Numbered from the stretch's first letter, positions 12,581 through 24,869 are shown. The stretch is 64,000 bases of DNA from Echinometra lucunter (GCA_029962745.1 CM057158.1:6497869-6561868), one strand, 5' to 3'. Numbers and translations: made by a program. Notes: generated by a model from the letters alone, not told the origin.

Positions 12581-12690
12581 GATGGCTCAGTGGTCATAGT
12601 GGTAGAGCGGTTCAAAGTTCTAAAGTGGTATTGAAAGTGATCTCCTTACGGGGAGGTCCACGATTTGAAACCGACTTCCTTTTTCAAAGA
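12581..12690 (+). mobile_element. tRNA-like SINE head, decayed
   Basis: 'gatggctcagtggtcatag' followed by 'tggtagagcgg' resembles the D-arm/box A part of a tRNA. A box B-like 'gaggtccacgatttgaaacc' follows at about 12652. It begins with the same GATGGCT word as the next copy at 12766, suggesting two insertions or a duplication of one family. Confidence 0.45.
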
Positions 12691-12765
12691 CAGTTCTCAT
12701 AGCCTAAGCCCTTCGGATTAGACTTAAGGTGGTAATTCTCATAGTTGGTTCATCTTCTCCTCTCA

Positions 12766-12925
12766 AGATGGCTTAGTGATTGAACATTAGTTTCGTAACC
12801 AGGAGGTCCTGGGTTCGAAATCATCTCAAGGCGATATTACAGTGATCCCAGGTATGCATCAAATCTCCAATACCAAATCAAAACCAAGTTCCTGGGACCA
12901 GGATTCAGCTGTATCTGGTTGCTTG
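12766..12925 (+). mobile_element. tRNA-derived SINE, second copy
   Basis: Head 'gatggcttagtgattgaac' (box A-like) and box B GGGTTCGAAATC (12811-12822), preceded by GGAGGTCCT as in the 7213 element. A body of about 100 bp follows. No intact tRNA fold is expected, so it is a SINE relic. Confidence 0.55.
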
Positions 12926-13489
12926 CCTACAAGCATCAATCCACCAGTCAATTTCATGAGATGATTTCCGGATCACTACTTGAGGGGCTCCTTCTTGGTG
13001 GAGTGGTTGTTACCACTCACGATGTGCGTCATCTGCTTGTTAGAGATGATCCTGCGAAGAAATTTGGCCGGTTGGTCGATGTCCGCAAAACGACACTGGA
13101 TGATGCATCTGAGTACATCTGCAGAAAGAAAATCAAAGACAAAGGAAATAAAAAGCATTATCAATATCTCTCGTTACTCTTTTTTTAATTCTGAAAAGTG
13201 ATGAAGCGCTTTTGTAAACAAGACATAACCATGCCATATATCATATGTATGTATCATGTATATTGTATGAAGCCTGCAGTCTCTCTTCTCTCATATTCTT
13301 TACTCTTTTATCGCTGTGCTCTATTCCCTTCCTTCTGCTTCTCAAGCTATTGTTCATTTATCTTTTTTACTATTACTTCTGTTAGATTTGAGTTTATTTT
13401 CTATGTTTGTAATAATTTATTCTGGTATTTTGCAATGCTGTTTTATACTATGCAATTGTTTGATTTAAAAAATAAATAAAATTGTACAT

Positions 13490-13612
13490 AGTTGTATTGG
13501 GGTTTTTTTTTTATCCAGGGCCCCATGGAAGATCAACTCTTGTTGAATGGGCTACCCTGGTGAAATATGAATAGATAAATAAATAAAAATAAATACTGAC
13601 GTATCGCATTCA
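13490..13612 (+). mobile_element. 3' end of a non-LTR retrotransposon (CR1/L2-like)
   Basis: An AATAAA-rich segment is followed by a stem-forming CCAGGGCCCCATGGAAG...GGGCTACCCTGG, then a short-repeat tail of (AATA/GATA)n. A terminal hairpin followed by a short tandem tail is the known 3' end of CR1/L2-type LINEs. The T-rich sequence from about 13200 is probably its 3' untranslated region. I could not recognise reverse-transcriptase coding sequence upstream. Confidence 0.45.
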
Positions 13613-14463
13613 CCAGAAACCAGTAAAAGAAGTAAGAAATTTCTTGGGGTACCTTTTATCGAGATCCCATGCACAGAAAAGGGAAAATGTTAGATGTGGT
13701 AATTGATGTAAAATATCTATTCATGGATTGATGACGATATACCAATAGTTGGACTGGACATCTTTTTTTTTTTAGCGAACAACTATCACTGATGGCATGC
13801 TCAATTAATATCCAAAACGGTTTCCTAATGAGTCATGGCTAGCGTTCAAGTTTAACCTGTATTGTTAATGATCTATAACCCAAATGACTGTTTGGTGCAC
13901 GGGAAACAAAGAATAAAGTAAATGACCCCTATCTAGTTCTACTCCAGGAAATTTAGTCTGGCTAATAGAGTCCCGTAGGTGGACACTGGGGACAAAAGAG
14001 TCTCCTGACAGAAAAGAAGGGGTCATGGTTGGGGTAACTTTAAAATGACCACCTCTGAAAATTACCTTCGAAAACTACCTTTTTTGGTCAAATTTCTAGA
14101 TGAAGTGTATTTCCTCCACTGTTTCAAACGAAAAGGAGTGGTATCCTTATGCAAAACAATTATACTTTTTAATAACTTCTTCCTTTCTGATCTAATAGTT
14201 ACTATGTTCGGTTCACAGAACAGAATTGAAAACTGCGATTAGAGACAAAGAAAATGGAAAATGACACTTTTCGGAAATTTGTCTGACCTTAATCCCGTGA
14301 TGGTGATTTTTCTTTTGTTTTAATCACAGTGGAACTAATTGATTAAGAGGTATAGGGGTGTCGAGTTTTCTCCCGTCTTTTCGATAATTTCCTTGTTTTC
14401 CTCTTGTGTTTCTCCTTTCTCAATTAAAAAAGAGAAAATTTCTATGATACAACAGGCATCCAC

Positions 14464-14606
14464 ACCTTGTGGCGTAGCATGGATTTAGCCACTAAGTGAG
14501 AAGGCCCTGCCGTCATGGGAGGGGCGGCACCAGTTGGATGAAATGCCATACAGTATGAGGAAGATATGGGAGGTAGAGCCCCCATGTCCCCATGTAGCTT
14601 CACTAC
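14464..14606. mobile_element. Possible small hAT-like MITE, decayed
   Basis: Left TTGTGGCGTAGCATGG and the right end reverse complemented, CTGTAGTGAAGCTACATGG, resemble the CAGTGGCGTAGC-type ends seen in clear elements elsewhere in the window. G- and C-rich subterminal runs are also similar. No target-site duplication was found. Confidence 0.35.
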
Positions 14607-17600
14607 AGCTTGGAATTAATGACCAGGAAAAAAATCACGGTCGAAGTAGGAATCCTCCCTGTTTTTTTTTTTTTTTTTTTAAAGACAAAGCATATTTGAG
14701 CCGCCTCCTTCTCCTCCTCCTCTTCCCATGCGCACGTCTTCAAATACATAACGTAAAAATTTCCTTGCAAGACGTTGACCCCATCTACACTTTCTGTGAC
14801 CTGACGCATAGAGACCCGTTCTCATTGCGCTTACATTCTTGACTTCATCAACGCTTGCCGACACTGTTACAAGTCTACGGAGTTCATCCTCATGGGGCAT
14901 GCATTCTTGGCGGCGCACTTTTAGTCAATGATATAGAAATGGAACACACTCCCACTGCGGGATGCACAGACATACGACAATTTAAATTCAATATTGAATC
15001 ATTCGAAATTGAGAGATGGGCATGTTCTCATAGCCACACAAGTGCACATGTCACGCAATATGAATGTTTGAGGTGGCAAAGCATCGACATCTAGTGGATA
15101 CGTCTTACGTTCAGCAATGCAAAATGCAGCCGATAATCATGATAACAAGTTTTAAAAAGATTGGTGGGCTCATCATTTTCACACATTCTAAATATGCGCA
15201 AGTTTTCCCACTCTCCGAAGAGACGTCCATGAATCAAGGAAAATGAAAACATGCCCTTTTCCCCCAATCAGCATCTTTGATTGCCTGATATACACCCTTT
15301 CCTTCCCTACCAACATGACCAAACGCCCAGCAGGACGGGGAATTCTTTATGATTTGTTGAAAATATAGTACAACCACTCACAATTTTATTGTTATTCATA
15401 TCAGATTTGCTGACACCAATATTTTGCCAGTAACCCTGTTCTTTTCCTTCTAATTCTTTTTCTTCGTTCATTTCTTTCATTCAGGCGATCACAATCACAC
15501 CCTATCCTGTTAACGTCATTTTTATTCAAAGATCTCCTATATTTTCAATTTAAATCTGTTTGTCTTAAATTTACAGCGATGAAAAAGAGTTTTCTGTCCT
15601 AGTTGTTCTTTATATGCAGTCATAATATTTTAGATTTCAAGTCCAGAGTCGTGGATAGATCTTAGTTTTATGATACGAAACATCTGCATTTTTCGAACAC
15701 GGGGCATGCAGAGACTTATGAATGATAACAGCCCAGAGGGAAATATTCAACTTGACTCTCAGCCCTCCTCATTTCCCACGCGAGCTCGTATGTCTAATTG
15801 AAATCCCGTATGGTGTACTCATTTCATGGTGGACAATTAGAAATCGAAGTTACTTTTGGAAGTAATGTTTTCTTGACTTTGTGATAAGATTCCCAAGAGA
15901 GTTTTTTTTTTTATTGATATAGAACGTATTTGCATTTTAAATCAAACATTTTTTTTTTTGCAAATAGTAATTTTGGAACAACTTTTACAATTCATTGACA
16001 AATCATTATGTACCCCTAGTATACAAAATTTGTTTATAGTAAATGATGAATATATCAATATATAGCATGAATATAGATAGTTTTAAAGAGCCCCCCCCCC
16101 CACACACACACATAACAGGTAAAAGCTTAAAAAACCCACTTCATATCAATTCGATCATTCATTAGGACAACAGTTTTATATCTTTAGTATGTCCCTTGAA
16201 TACTCTAAAAAAAAAAAAAAAAGGTTGTTTATCTCTAACGTTCTATTCTGCATCCATAAATGATTGAAATACTAGTATAAAAGTTCTAGTTAGGGTCATT
16301 CATTTGATACTGGTCTTCGAAACCTGATTAATTCGGGCATTGTCCGATACGGCGATAATAATCTGTCAGGGATGGATTCTTAAAAAAAAAATTTTTATAT
16401 TAAAAGTACACTATCTTCATATCTCATCTTATTGTTCTAGTACTACAATTTTTACATGTCCATTTAGAAGAATTTTTTTCTATCTTCTCCCAAACCCATC
16501 TTCACCCCTATAGTAATCATACACGAAAAGAAGCAAATTCATTTACCCCTCCAAACTGAAATTAAATGTTTGTTTTTTTTTGTGGATATACTCCATGTTG
16601 ATAGTCTATTGTTCAAATCTATGTTTCACCTAGCATGAGTCAAACAATGCATGCCCTTATAGAAATTAAATTTTGACATCATTTTTCGTCTATGAACAAA
16701 CAGTTATTATCTGACACCATTCTTGATTCAACAATAGGAGCATAGTATGATTTCATGTCTGTGGTAAATACATTATCTACCCGCAAATCGTGTTAATAAT
16801 CTCAGCCACTACCGGAGTTTTGTCCACTACCGGTGTTAGGTTCACTATAGCAGGACCTATATTTCAAGGTTATTTGATATCTTTGATGAGTAAGTGTGAA
16901 TGGGTGGGATTCTCTCGATTACAGATAAAATGGCATATTGTCCATATATTATGATTACACCGTGAATAAATCCAAGTTATTGGGAAGAGGTTTATTATGC
17001 ATTGTATACAAATAACTGCGTATAATGAGGTCTTAGAACCATAGAGACATCATCAATTCGACACGTTATATCACTTTATAATAATAGTTTATAACAACTA
17101 CACTTCTTATAATTACATCTATCACATGGTTCATGCATGAGGAATCCTTCGCTCCTATTCTATAAATGACAGAGGTCACAAAATCAAATTTGAAAGTCGA
17201 ATTCAATCAAAGTTACTCTAAAGTTGTAACAGCCAATCAAGACCATTGTTTCATGCACACCTCGTTCAAAAAGGTGACCCTGGGCCAATCAGAATGGTTG
17301 TTTTAAATTTGTGATTGATCGCAAACCTTTGTGTTACGGGCCCCAGGTGAAGTAAACACCTATGAAATCGACATGTCAATTCTAACCTTGCATTTTCCCC
17401 CTTTTATCCCCCAAATATAGTTCGAAGTTTCAGCTATTTACAGACATATACATTTTCAAAAAGTAGATTTTACTTTGCAATCTAAATGCGTCACCTCTCT
17501 ACAACTATAGAACTATTCATGCCCTCTTGTCACCACATATATTTTCTTGTTTTTGTTTTTGATTCATTTTCTGATTTATTTTTTTTTTTGTTATTTGTTA

Positions 17601-17640
17601 TATCTTTTATTTGCCTTCATGCCATATTTTCACTTGCCTC
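14607..17640. other. AT-rich non-coding stretch
   Basis: Poly-T (14660-14680), a C10/CA patch (16091-16110), A-rich runs at 16206 and 16382, and nothing gene-like. Frames at 14679-15246 are short and conflicting. Confidence 0.55.
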
Positions 17641-17735
17641 CTGAGTGCATTATAGTTGGCCGGGAAGAGGAACCATTACAGTTATAGTGAGTAAGATTGC
17701 TTTCCTCTTCCCCGGCAGCCAACTGTTGCACTCAG
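17641..17735. other. Long hairpin, possible microRNA precursor
   Basis: Arms CTGAGTGCA..AGTTGGC and CCGGG(G)AAGAGGAA pair with TTCCTCTTCCCCGGCAGCC and AACTGTTGCACTCAG. The stem is about 33 bp with two small bulges, and the loop is about 30 nt. Arm and loop lengths suit a metazoan pre-microRNA. I do not recognise a known microRNA seed, and no target-site duplication flanks it. A very small foldback transposon remains possible. Confidence 0.35.
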
Positions 17736-17837
17736 AAGACTGCTCTAAAAACATGTATTTATATGACTGACGTTCTTTTAATATGTGTTAAACCATTCTG
17801 TTTATATTGTAATGTTTCTCTTACGATCACCTGTGCA

Positions 17838-18950
17838 CAGTGGCGTATCTAGGGGGGGGGGGTGCAGGGGAGGGGGCAAGTGCCCTGGGCGGCACTTCGA
17901 GGGGGCGCAAAAAAAAACCGCAAAAGAGATAGAAAAAAGGGGGAGAATGAGGAAAAACATCATCCTTAAGGATTATGTGCCCCATCGGCAGCGTAAATGC
18001 AGTAAATAGAGTTTTTGACGATTTAAAATGCAAAAACTTCTTAAGCTCGGTCGCTTTGCTCCCTCGGATATTTCTTTTCTTTTTTTTTTAGGATCTCGTA
18101 ATTTCGCGCCCCTTGTATAAAGTCTTATAAACAGCTTTATTCAAGGTTCAAAATTTGAAAAATAAAGATGTATTTGTCATTCCATAAAACAGCATTTGCA
18201 GAGTTCAACATTTAAAAGAAATCTCAACTTTCAATTATTCCCCCCCCCCTCCCCCCTATCGGCAGGGTAAATGCACTAGAAATACAGTTTTTGAGGGTTA
18301 AGAATGTTAAGGTTAAAAATTTTAAAGCTCGGTCACTCTGCTCCTTTGCATAATAAGTTTCTTTCAGGATCTCGTATAATTTCGCTCCCCCATATAGTTC
18401 TTAAATAGGTTTTTTTAAGGGTTCAAAATTTGAAGTACTGTACACAGGTACATGTATAAAGATGTAATTGTCGTTAATTTGCTTTAGTCGCTATCATGGA
18501 AGTTTCATCTTCCTCTCAATATTGCGCCCCCAAAGAAGAATAAAGTGCATAAAACAGCATTTGAGACTGAGAGATTCAACATTTACAAGGAATCTCAACT
18601 TTCCGCCGACTTGCCGAATACGTCGATTAGGCCTATTTCTCAAGGGTTTTCGTTCTATTTTGCTTCCAGTTTTAGAATGGAGCAAATGGAAAACCATTTA
18701 TCAATGTACAAACTTCGAACTTCTCAACCGTTTAATCGCAGTGGTCAGTTGCAAAATTTCCTGGGTATACGCAAGAAATTGTGTTTGGTACGGTGAAAAT
18801 GAAAAAAAAAAAAAAAAAAAATCGGCTGGGTCGCTTCGCTCCCTCGATTGTACAATTAAGGAGACAGGTTTGGGCACTTGGTTGGGGGGGGGGGGGGGGG
18901 CGCAACTTCACTGTTTGCCCCGGGCGCCATAATCCCTAGATACGCCACTG
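17838..18950. mobile_element. hAT-type non-autonomous transposon with 8-bp TSD
   Basis: Both ends read CAGTGGCGTATCTAGGG inwards, a 17-bp perfect inverted repeat. The 8 bases CCTGTGCA flank it on both sides (17830-17837 and 18951-18958). An 8-bp duplication with CAGNGNCG-type ends is the hAT signature. The interior has at least two diverged copies of a block containing 'agctcggtcgctttgctcc' and 'aggatctcgtaatttcgc' (near 18043-18120 and 18325-18390). A third 'ggtcgcttcgctccctcg' lies near 18825. There is no transposase; the frames at 18468-18932 are not hAT protein. Confidence 0.88.
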
Positions 18951-19619
18951 CCTGTGCAATGATTGCACTTTCAAGACGTCATTTAGCTTAAGAAGATTCG
19001 ATTACCGTGTCAGGAGCCTACACCTCGCGGTTAAAAACCCAGTAGGAGTGAACTTATTTTCCTGATTAGTTGCGGTTTTTGTTTAACAAAGTTCAAGCAT
19101 GGACGATATAGCAACTCTCGCTAGTACATGCACGGTTCAAGGCTTTTAATCATGATTTTTTAATGAGCGTGGCAAGGGAGTTTTGTGTGTGTGTGCGTGT
19201 TGTTGTTAACATTGAGATCATGATTGATGGTGACAGGTTGTAATAAATATGATTAGAATTGTTTAATTCAGTTCGTGTAATGGGGAAATGCCGCTTTCTC
19301 GGTCACTCCAGCTTTAACTGAAGGAAACAAGAAATGCAATCGAGTTGCCACAAAACAACAAAGAAAATATTTTGAAATGTCGAAATCGATGCGAGAAAGT
19401 ACTTTCTTCATACCACAGAAGCGCTTTCAAAAGCATTTGCCGTCATAACTAGTCCACTCAGAAAATGTTTATCACCCTTTCTATCACGTTTATAAAGGAG
19501 CGAGTCCAATAAGTCCTATTATCCCTCCTCTATGCCAATCCCTCTTCCCTCGTAAAATGTGCACGATTCTTAGAAATCCTTTTTTATATAGAAATTCCAT
19601 ATTCTTTTAATTTAGTAAG

Positions 19620-19760
19620 TATTATCCTGTTATGTTGTTGATTATTATGTTTGTATAAAGTCTTATTTGAAATGCTTTGTAAAAGTTCTGCAATTCAGCT
19701 TCTGGCTGCGAAAGAATCTTTAAATAAACCATTACCACCATTACCATTAATACAGATCGT
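19620..19760 (+). mobile_element. Possible retroposon 3' tail with (ACCATT)n
   Basis: 'tttgtaaaagttctgcaa' leads to AAATAAACC and then ATTACCACCATTACCATTA, the layout of a LINE 3' end with a short tail repeat. Only the terminal piece is recognisable. Confidence 0.3.
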
Positions 19761-21348
19761 CTTGACTGAGTGAAATGAAAAAAAAAAGTGAATATTAATT
19801 TCAATGTAATTAAACGGTTAACCGGTTGAAGTGCCTATATATACTTAAAATATTCTACAAACCATTTTTCAGTAATGAAGCTCAACTGCTAAACTTAGTT
19901 CAATCATAAGAATTATAAAAAAAAAAAAACAGGGAGTGTCAATCACAATGTAGGTCGCACAGACATTTGTTCTTATGAATAATTGTTCTGGGCTTTATTT
20001 TGTCAAAGACATGGGTTTGGGTTGCGATTTTTTCCGGGTGGAAGTGGTTATTGTTTGCTTTGTTTTGTTTTTAAAGTTTTTTTTAAATGTTTTTTTTTTT
20101 GGGGGGGGGTGTTTGTTGTTTGTTGGTTGGTTTCCGTTAAGTTTTTCTTTTTTTGAATTTAGGTTTGGTGTTAGGGTCATACAAAGTTTTAAGTCGATGA
20201 ATGAACTGGTTATGTACTTGTTTCAACTTGGTTCGAAGGAGGATAGTGACCGCGGAACATTTTTTAACGGAGAATATCCTTCAACCCATTTTTCTTACAC
20301 CAAATTGTTGTTTTAATTGTTTTAATCCTTTGACTACTGAATTCCTAGAATCCCCATAGATTTTGTGCAGGGACTACCGGCTTCAGTATTCAGTGGGTCA
20401 GCTGCATGCTATTCTGCCATTTTCAACGTTACGAGGAGCAAGAGTGGTTCATTCTGTAAATACAGCCTTATACAGTTATAACACTAACTGGTTAAATTCT
20501 TACAACTCAGGTCCCAGGAAACTTACGGAACCAGGGTTCAATTAGAAGTAAATGACTTTGTGTCACATTGTTCAATCTATGCTTTTATAACCAGTGAATG
20601 CAGTATAGCTTCCTCAATCAATTTTCCAGGAAACGCTTGATAGGATATTCAGGTATGGGCATTGTAAGATGAAATTGATATCGTTTGGTCCTGTTTAGGT
20701 AATGTAGGTTAAAGACGAGTATAATATATGCTCAAAGTAAACCCATTAACCACTGAATTCTGTAATTCCCATAGGCTTAATACAGGGGCCACCCGGTTCG
20801 CATATGCAAGATGTTAACTTATACCATTTACGCCCGATGATGTAGATTAATTGTGGCTGATGGTTGAAACTCATACAACATAACATCATGCTTGAAACAA
20901 TGAATATCCCCTTTCATTTATTGTTCCCTGAATTTCATAAAGGAAATCATATTCCTTCATATTATCATCTTTCCCCGTCCCTTTTCTCTATCTCTTCTCA
21001 TTTCTTTCTGTCTTCCGCCTCTTTCTCCTCCCCTTTATTTCCTTCTGTTTTCGTATCATTTCTACCGATGTATCTGGGCAAAAGTCCAAGTTATTTTGTC
21101 CCATATACCACGTATACGTTAAGGACCAAATCTGAGGTAATTAGTGTTTCTGAAGATTGTAAATATGTATTAAGGAAATACCTCTACTAGAGATGGGATT
21201 TCTATGAAAAGTGAAGAAAAGGAGTACAATTTTGATGTCAAAATTTGTTTACGCAGTAATACTTCTTACGTTTGGCACAATCTTAATGTACTTCAGAATA
21301 TTTTATTGTCCATCTTTATCCCACAATCACAATAGTTTATACCAATCC

Positions 21349-21357
<9 letters not shown>

Positions 21358-21384
<27 letters not shown>

Positions 21385-21386
21385 CC
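21358..21386. repeat. (TC)n microsatellite after a C run
   Basis: CT dinucleotide repeat preceded by about 11 C. Confidence 0.9.
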
Positions 21387-21505
21387 TGGTAAAGGGATTA
21401 AAATTGTCAATACGATATTTTTAAACGGCGTTAGAAGTTGCATTTTCAATTGTAAAATTAGAATTATTACAGAACAAAATCTTATTTCAAATGATTAAGA
21501 CTTAC

Positions 21506-22517
21506 TTTTAAAATGGGGATGTTTTGTAGCATAGATGAACGGATTGACGCAACTTCCTAGAAGGTAGATAGCTCCAGCGTAAGGCACGATGTGGTCACTC
21601 CCTGGGATCATCAACGAAACGCTGTACGGTGTCAGGCACAGGAAGAAAGCGATCACGACATAGAAGAGATTCCTCGTGATCTCGATCTGTCGTCTGCTAA
21701 AATGCTGCTTGGTCTGCCTCCTGTTCAAGTCCTGGAAATACTTCTCACTCTTTTCCACCGAATTCGAGGAGGGTGATATCGTAGGCGATGTTGCGACGGT
21801 GTCGGATGGGGTCTTTGGTGGGTACGATGACGATGACGGCTCTGTGGATGACATCAATTTTGTGTGACGTCGCACGTAGGCGAAGATTTTCGCGTAGCAG
21901 ACGACGATGATGACGAGAGGACCGGGGTAGAAAATGGTAGCTAGCATCATGTCGTATATGCTGGCGTTGTCGGTGTGCTTCGGCCCGCATCGGGTGTACT
22001 TCTCGTCGAAGCCGATCTCGCCGATGGAGAACATGGGCGGGAAGACAGTGAAGACTGTAGGTACGATCCAAGTCAGGAGCGTCGTAACGACGAGGTTGCG
22101 GGTTCGATAGAAGCTACGGTAGCGGTGACTGGGCTGAGTGACTAGGAAAAGGCGGTTAAGTGCGATTGCTGCCAAGGTGAAAATACTACATCCAGACGAT
22201 ATGATGCTGCTCGCTGCAGCGATCGAACAGGTCCAATCGGCGATCGGGTACTGGTCCGTACTCAAGACGGCGATGACGTGAAAGGGCATGAGGATACACG
22301 TGAACATATCAGCCACGCTGAGGTTGACGACATACACGTTCGTCGCTGTTCGAAGCTTCCTTGAGAGCCCGACAGCGATGATAACGAGGCCATTGCCCAC
22401 GAGGCCGACAACGGCGATCAGCGCTGATACCGTTGCGAGAAAAATCCGCTCAGAGTAATGGAGAGGACTCTCATAATCGTATGGTGCCTCCGTGACTGGA
22501 AAGTCCGTTTCATTCAT
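21506..22517 (-). CDS. Class A GPCR, moody/melatonin/GPR84-like group (C-terminal exon not located)
   Basis: This encodes a seven-transmembrane G-protein-coupled receptor of the plasma membrane. The first in-frame ATG is at 22517; the open frame extends further upstream only from a TTG. Numbering from this Met: N-glycosylation site N2-E-T; TM1 about 24-53 with N42; TM2 with D70; C97 and C177, the expected extracellular disulfide; an NRL motif (121-123) in place of DRY at the end of TM3; a long Ser/Pro-rich third intracellular loop (about 218-280); CLTPY (294-298) in TM6; and NPFIY (325-329) in TM7. After HPHFK the sequence AAAA|GTAAGTC is a near-perfect splice donor, leaving phase 1, and reading on gives a stop only three residues later (21495). 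I therefore infer a spliced C-terminal tail exon. The word SRKLRTATN after TM1 is shared with the plus-strand GPCR at 39750. The ligand is unknown. A donor-like CAG|GTGAGA on the minus strand at 22664 hints at a 5' untranslated exon. Confidence 0.9.
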
Positions 22518-23942
22518 TGTGTTGTCTAATTTCGTACCTTGACAATGCGTACAAAGTGTAATTTGTCCGAATAAAAGATTCTTCAAGCTGAGTTGATGCG
22601 GTAGGATGTATCGATATCAAGAACAAAGTGTCTGCGATCTGGTAATCAGATAACTCTTCTCACCTGGCGACTTCCTGCTATGGCTTCTCACCGACCAAGA
22701 ACAAATCCAAGTATCTATGCGATGATAGTGATACGGACTTTAAGGTCTTGACAAAGACAGTGCGTTATCACCGTAAAGTTAGTCGCACCAATGAAACTTT
22801 AATCACAACAAAGGGCCAAACCAACCCCTTTAACTTCAGAGTCAGATCTTGGATGTCAATAAATTCGTATCTCGCTCAATAAGTTCTCGTGAGAAATATT
22901 CATTCCGCACTCTGTGCAAGTTATCATTTCTTGGTAGTTACTATCCAACCTCCTTGATTAAAAAAGGAACTTATTTAACTAATCCCAACACTCGAGTTCG
23001 TGGAGTCACGTTTAAATCGATATTAGTTCCTCGTTATGAGAAAGAAAAAAATCTTCAGCAATATGATGCCAAGGAGTATTTCGTACTTTTTTTTTCAGAT
23101 CCAGGTCTATCTAAAAATCACTTAACGAGTAGTCATTCTAGGTTCGAGTTATAATGTCATGTGAGATGAGATTGATTGCGAGAGGCGCCGAAGTAAAATC
23201 CATGCACCCAGCAATAATCGAAACATTCAACAACACAAAATGGATTAAATACCATGTCAATAAGGATGCTTATGTCCGCGATCGGTCCTCATCGACGGTT
23301 GAAGTTAGTTCAAAATCCAGGTGTTCCTAGAAACAGAGCTGCTTAGGGTGACGATATCTAAGAGTCACTGAACTCAGGTTATGGAGCTTTAAAACATGAT
23401 TCCACCATTCCACCAAAACAAGATCAGATCGGAGCGAATAGGCCTATGGTAGATTTGCAAACAATAAGGAGTAACGCGAATCTTGGCTACACAATCTACC
23501 TTAAAATATCACCTTAACTTTTCAAAATCCAGCGCCTGTGCTTAAGGAGAGAACACCACAAATTCTTCCGCTTGAAAACGTTGACAGACGGCATCAGAAT
23601 AACCACCGATTGGCAACAACACTCCAATTTATAGATTTCTGCTCTTTCCTCAACTACAAGGTCATCCTTTGATTGCTCCGGTCCGTTTCTGGCTACCGCG
23701 CGTTGTCCGCTGCGTGACATGCAATGAAGTGTTCCTTTAATTTCAACAAGGGTAGGTAGCCTCAACAACTGCGTCTTTACAGCACAACGCCTGACTACCA
23801 AGTGTTCCCATGCTGATGGATGTGTTAGTCGGTTTGGCTACAGGAGCGCGCCATCACCGGTAAACTTCAGTCTCCAGCTGCCGCAAAGATCAGTCAGTAA
23901 TGACAATGACTTTTTTGTAGAGCTTTCTAGCTTTAAAAGTTC
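22518..23942. other. 5' flank of the minus-strand GPCR
   Basis: It contains the donor-like CCAG|GTGAGA on the minus strand (exon end 22664), which could close a non-coding first exon; candidate acceptors lie at about 22590 or 22535. Nothing else gene-like was found. The frames at 22849-23154 and 23514-23801 have no recognisable features. Confidence 0.4.
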
Positions 23943-24429
23943 ACTACGCCCAGTGGCGTAACAGCCGGGGGGGGGGGGGGGCAGGGGGGGGGGCACTCTG
24001 CCCCCCCCCCCGAAGGATTTCAGCGGGAAAATCCGCCAAACCACCGGGAAAAAATGAAAAGGAGGGAAAGGAAGAAAAAGGAAGGGAGAAAGGGAAAGGA
24101 AGAAGAAGAAAGGAAAAGAAAGAAGAAGAAAGGAAAAGAAAGAAGGAGAAAGGGAAAGAAAGAAGGAGAAAGAGGAGTAAGAAGAAGAGAGAGAGGGAAA
24201 AGAGGGAAAGGGGAAAAAAGAAGAAAGTAAAGGGAAACAAAAGAAATGAGGGAAAATTTAGTACCAAACCCCCGAGTTTCCGGGTGCTCCACTCCCTGGA
24301 CGCCCGCAGTGGCTTTCCCTGTAGACCCCCATCAGGGGCCCTAAGCCAGAACCCACGCACCCCCCCCCCCCCCCCCCCCCGCTAAAGGCTTCGCAACAAG
24401 CAACTCGCGGTGCAGGCCTATCTCCGCAT

Positions 24430-24869
24430 ATTCTAGACTTAGTTACCGGGAAATTTTCGGCTCTGCCCCCCCCCCAATAACAGGCAGAGAATGTATGAGA
24501 CCGGGAACAGACAACGAACAATTAAAAAAAACGTCAGAGCTTCCGCGCTTCGCGCGGGAGGGGAAAATCACCATCCCTGCACCCTCCCCCTAGCATGCCT
24601 AGGGAGCGCGCTTTGCACTATCGTTCTCCTAAAAGGAAATCCTAGCTACACCACTGATTCTAAACTTAGTTACCGGGAAATTTTTGGCTATGCCTATGCC
24701 CCCCCCCCCCCCCGATAACAGGCAGAGAGCGTAAGAAGAGCGGGAACTAACAGCGAAAAAACGTCGGAGCTTCCGCGCTTTGCGCGGGAGGGGGGAAACT
24801 CCCCCCTCCCTGCACCCTCCCTCCTAGGGAGCACTACCGTCCTCCTAAAATGAAATCCTAGTCGCGCCG
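24430..24869 (+). repeat. Tandem units of about 220 bp inside the hAT element
   Basis: Two adjacent units run about 24430-24656 and 24657-24869. A third starts near 24870 but is interrupted, and the start of a fourth lies at about 25520. Each carries the same order of words: 'cttagttaccgggaaattt', a C run, 'ataacaggcagag', 'cgtcggagcttccgcgctt', 'ccctgcaccctccc' and 'ctcctaaaa'. They look like array growth within a non-autonomous element. Confidence 0.75.

Larger units (their letters stand above)
18959..21494. other. Non-coding stretch downstream of the first GPCR
   Basis: It holds a probable retroposon tail (19620-19760), a G/T-rich patch (20000-20160), a pair of diverged direct repeats (20328-20385 and 20745-20800) and a TC microsatellite (21358-21386). 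The C-terminal exon of the minus-strand GPCR could lie here, but I could not pick it out. Confidence 0.5.

Noticed and set aside
16196..16230. TACTCTAAAA-type end like the 36605 MITE
   Set aside because: Only one end is seen, with no matching right arm.
18468..18932. 154-codon open frame
   Set aside because: It lies within the hAT-type non-autonomous element, ends in a G run, and is not transposase-like.
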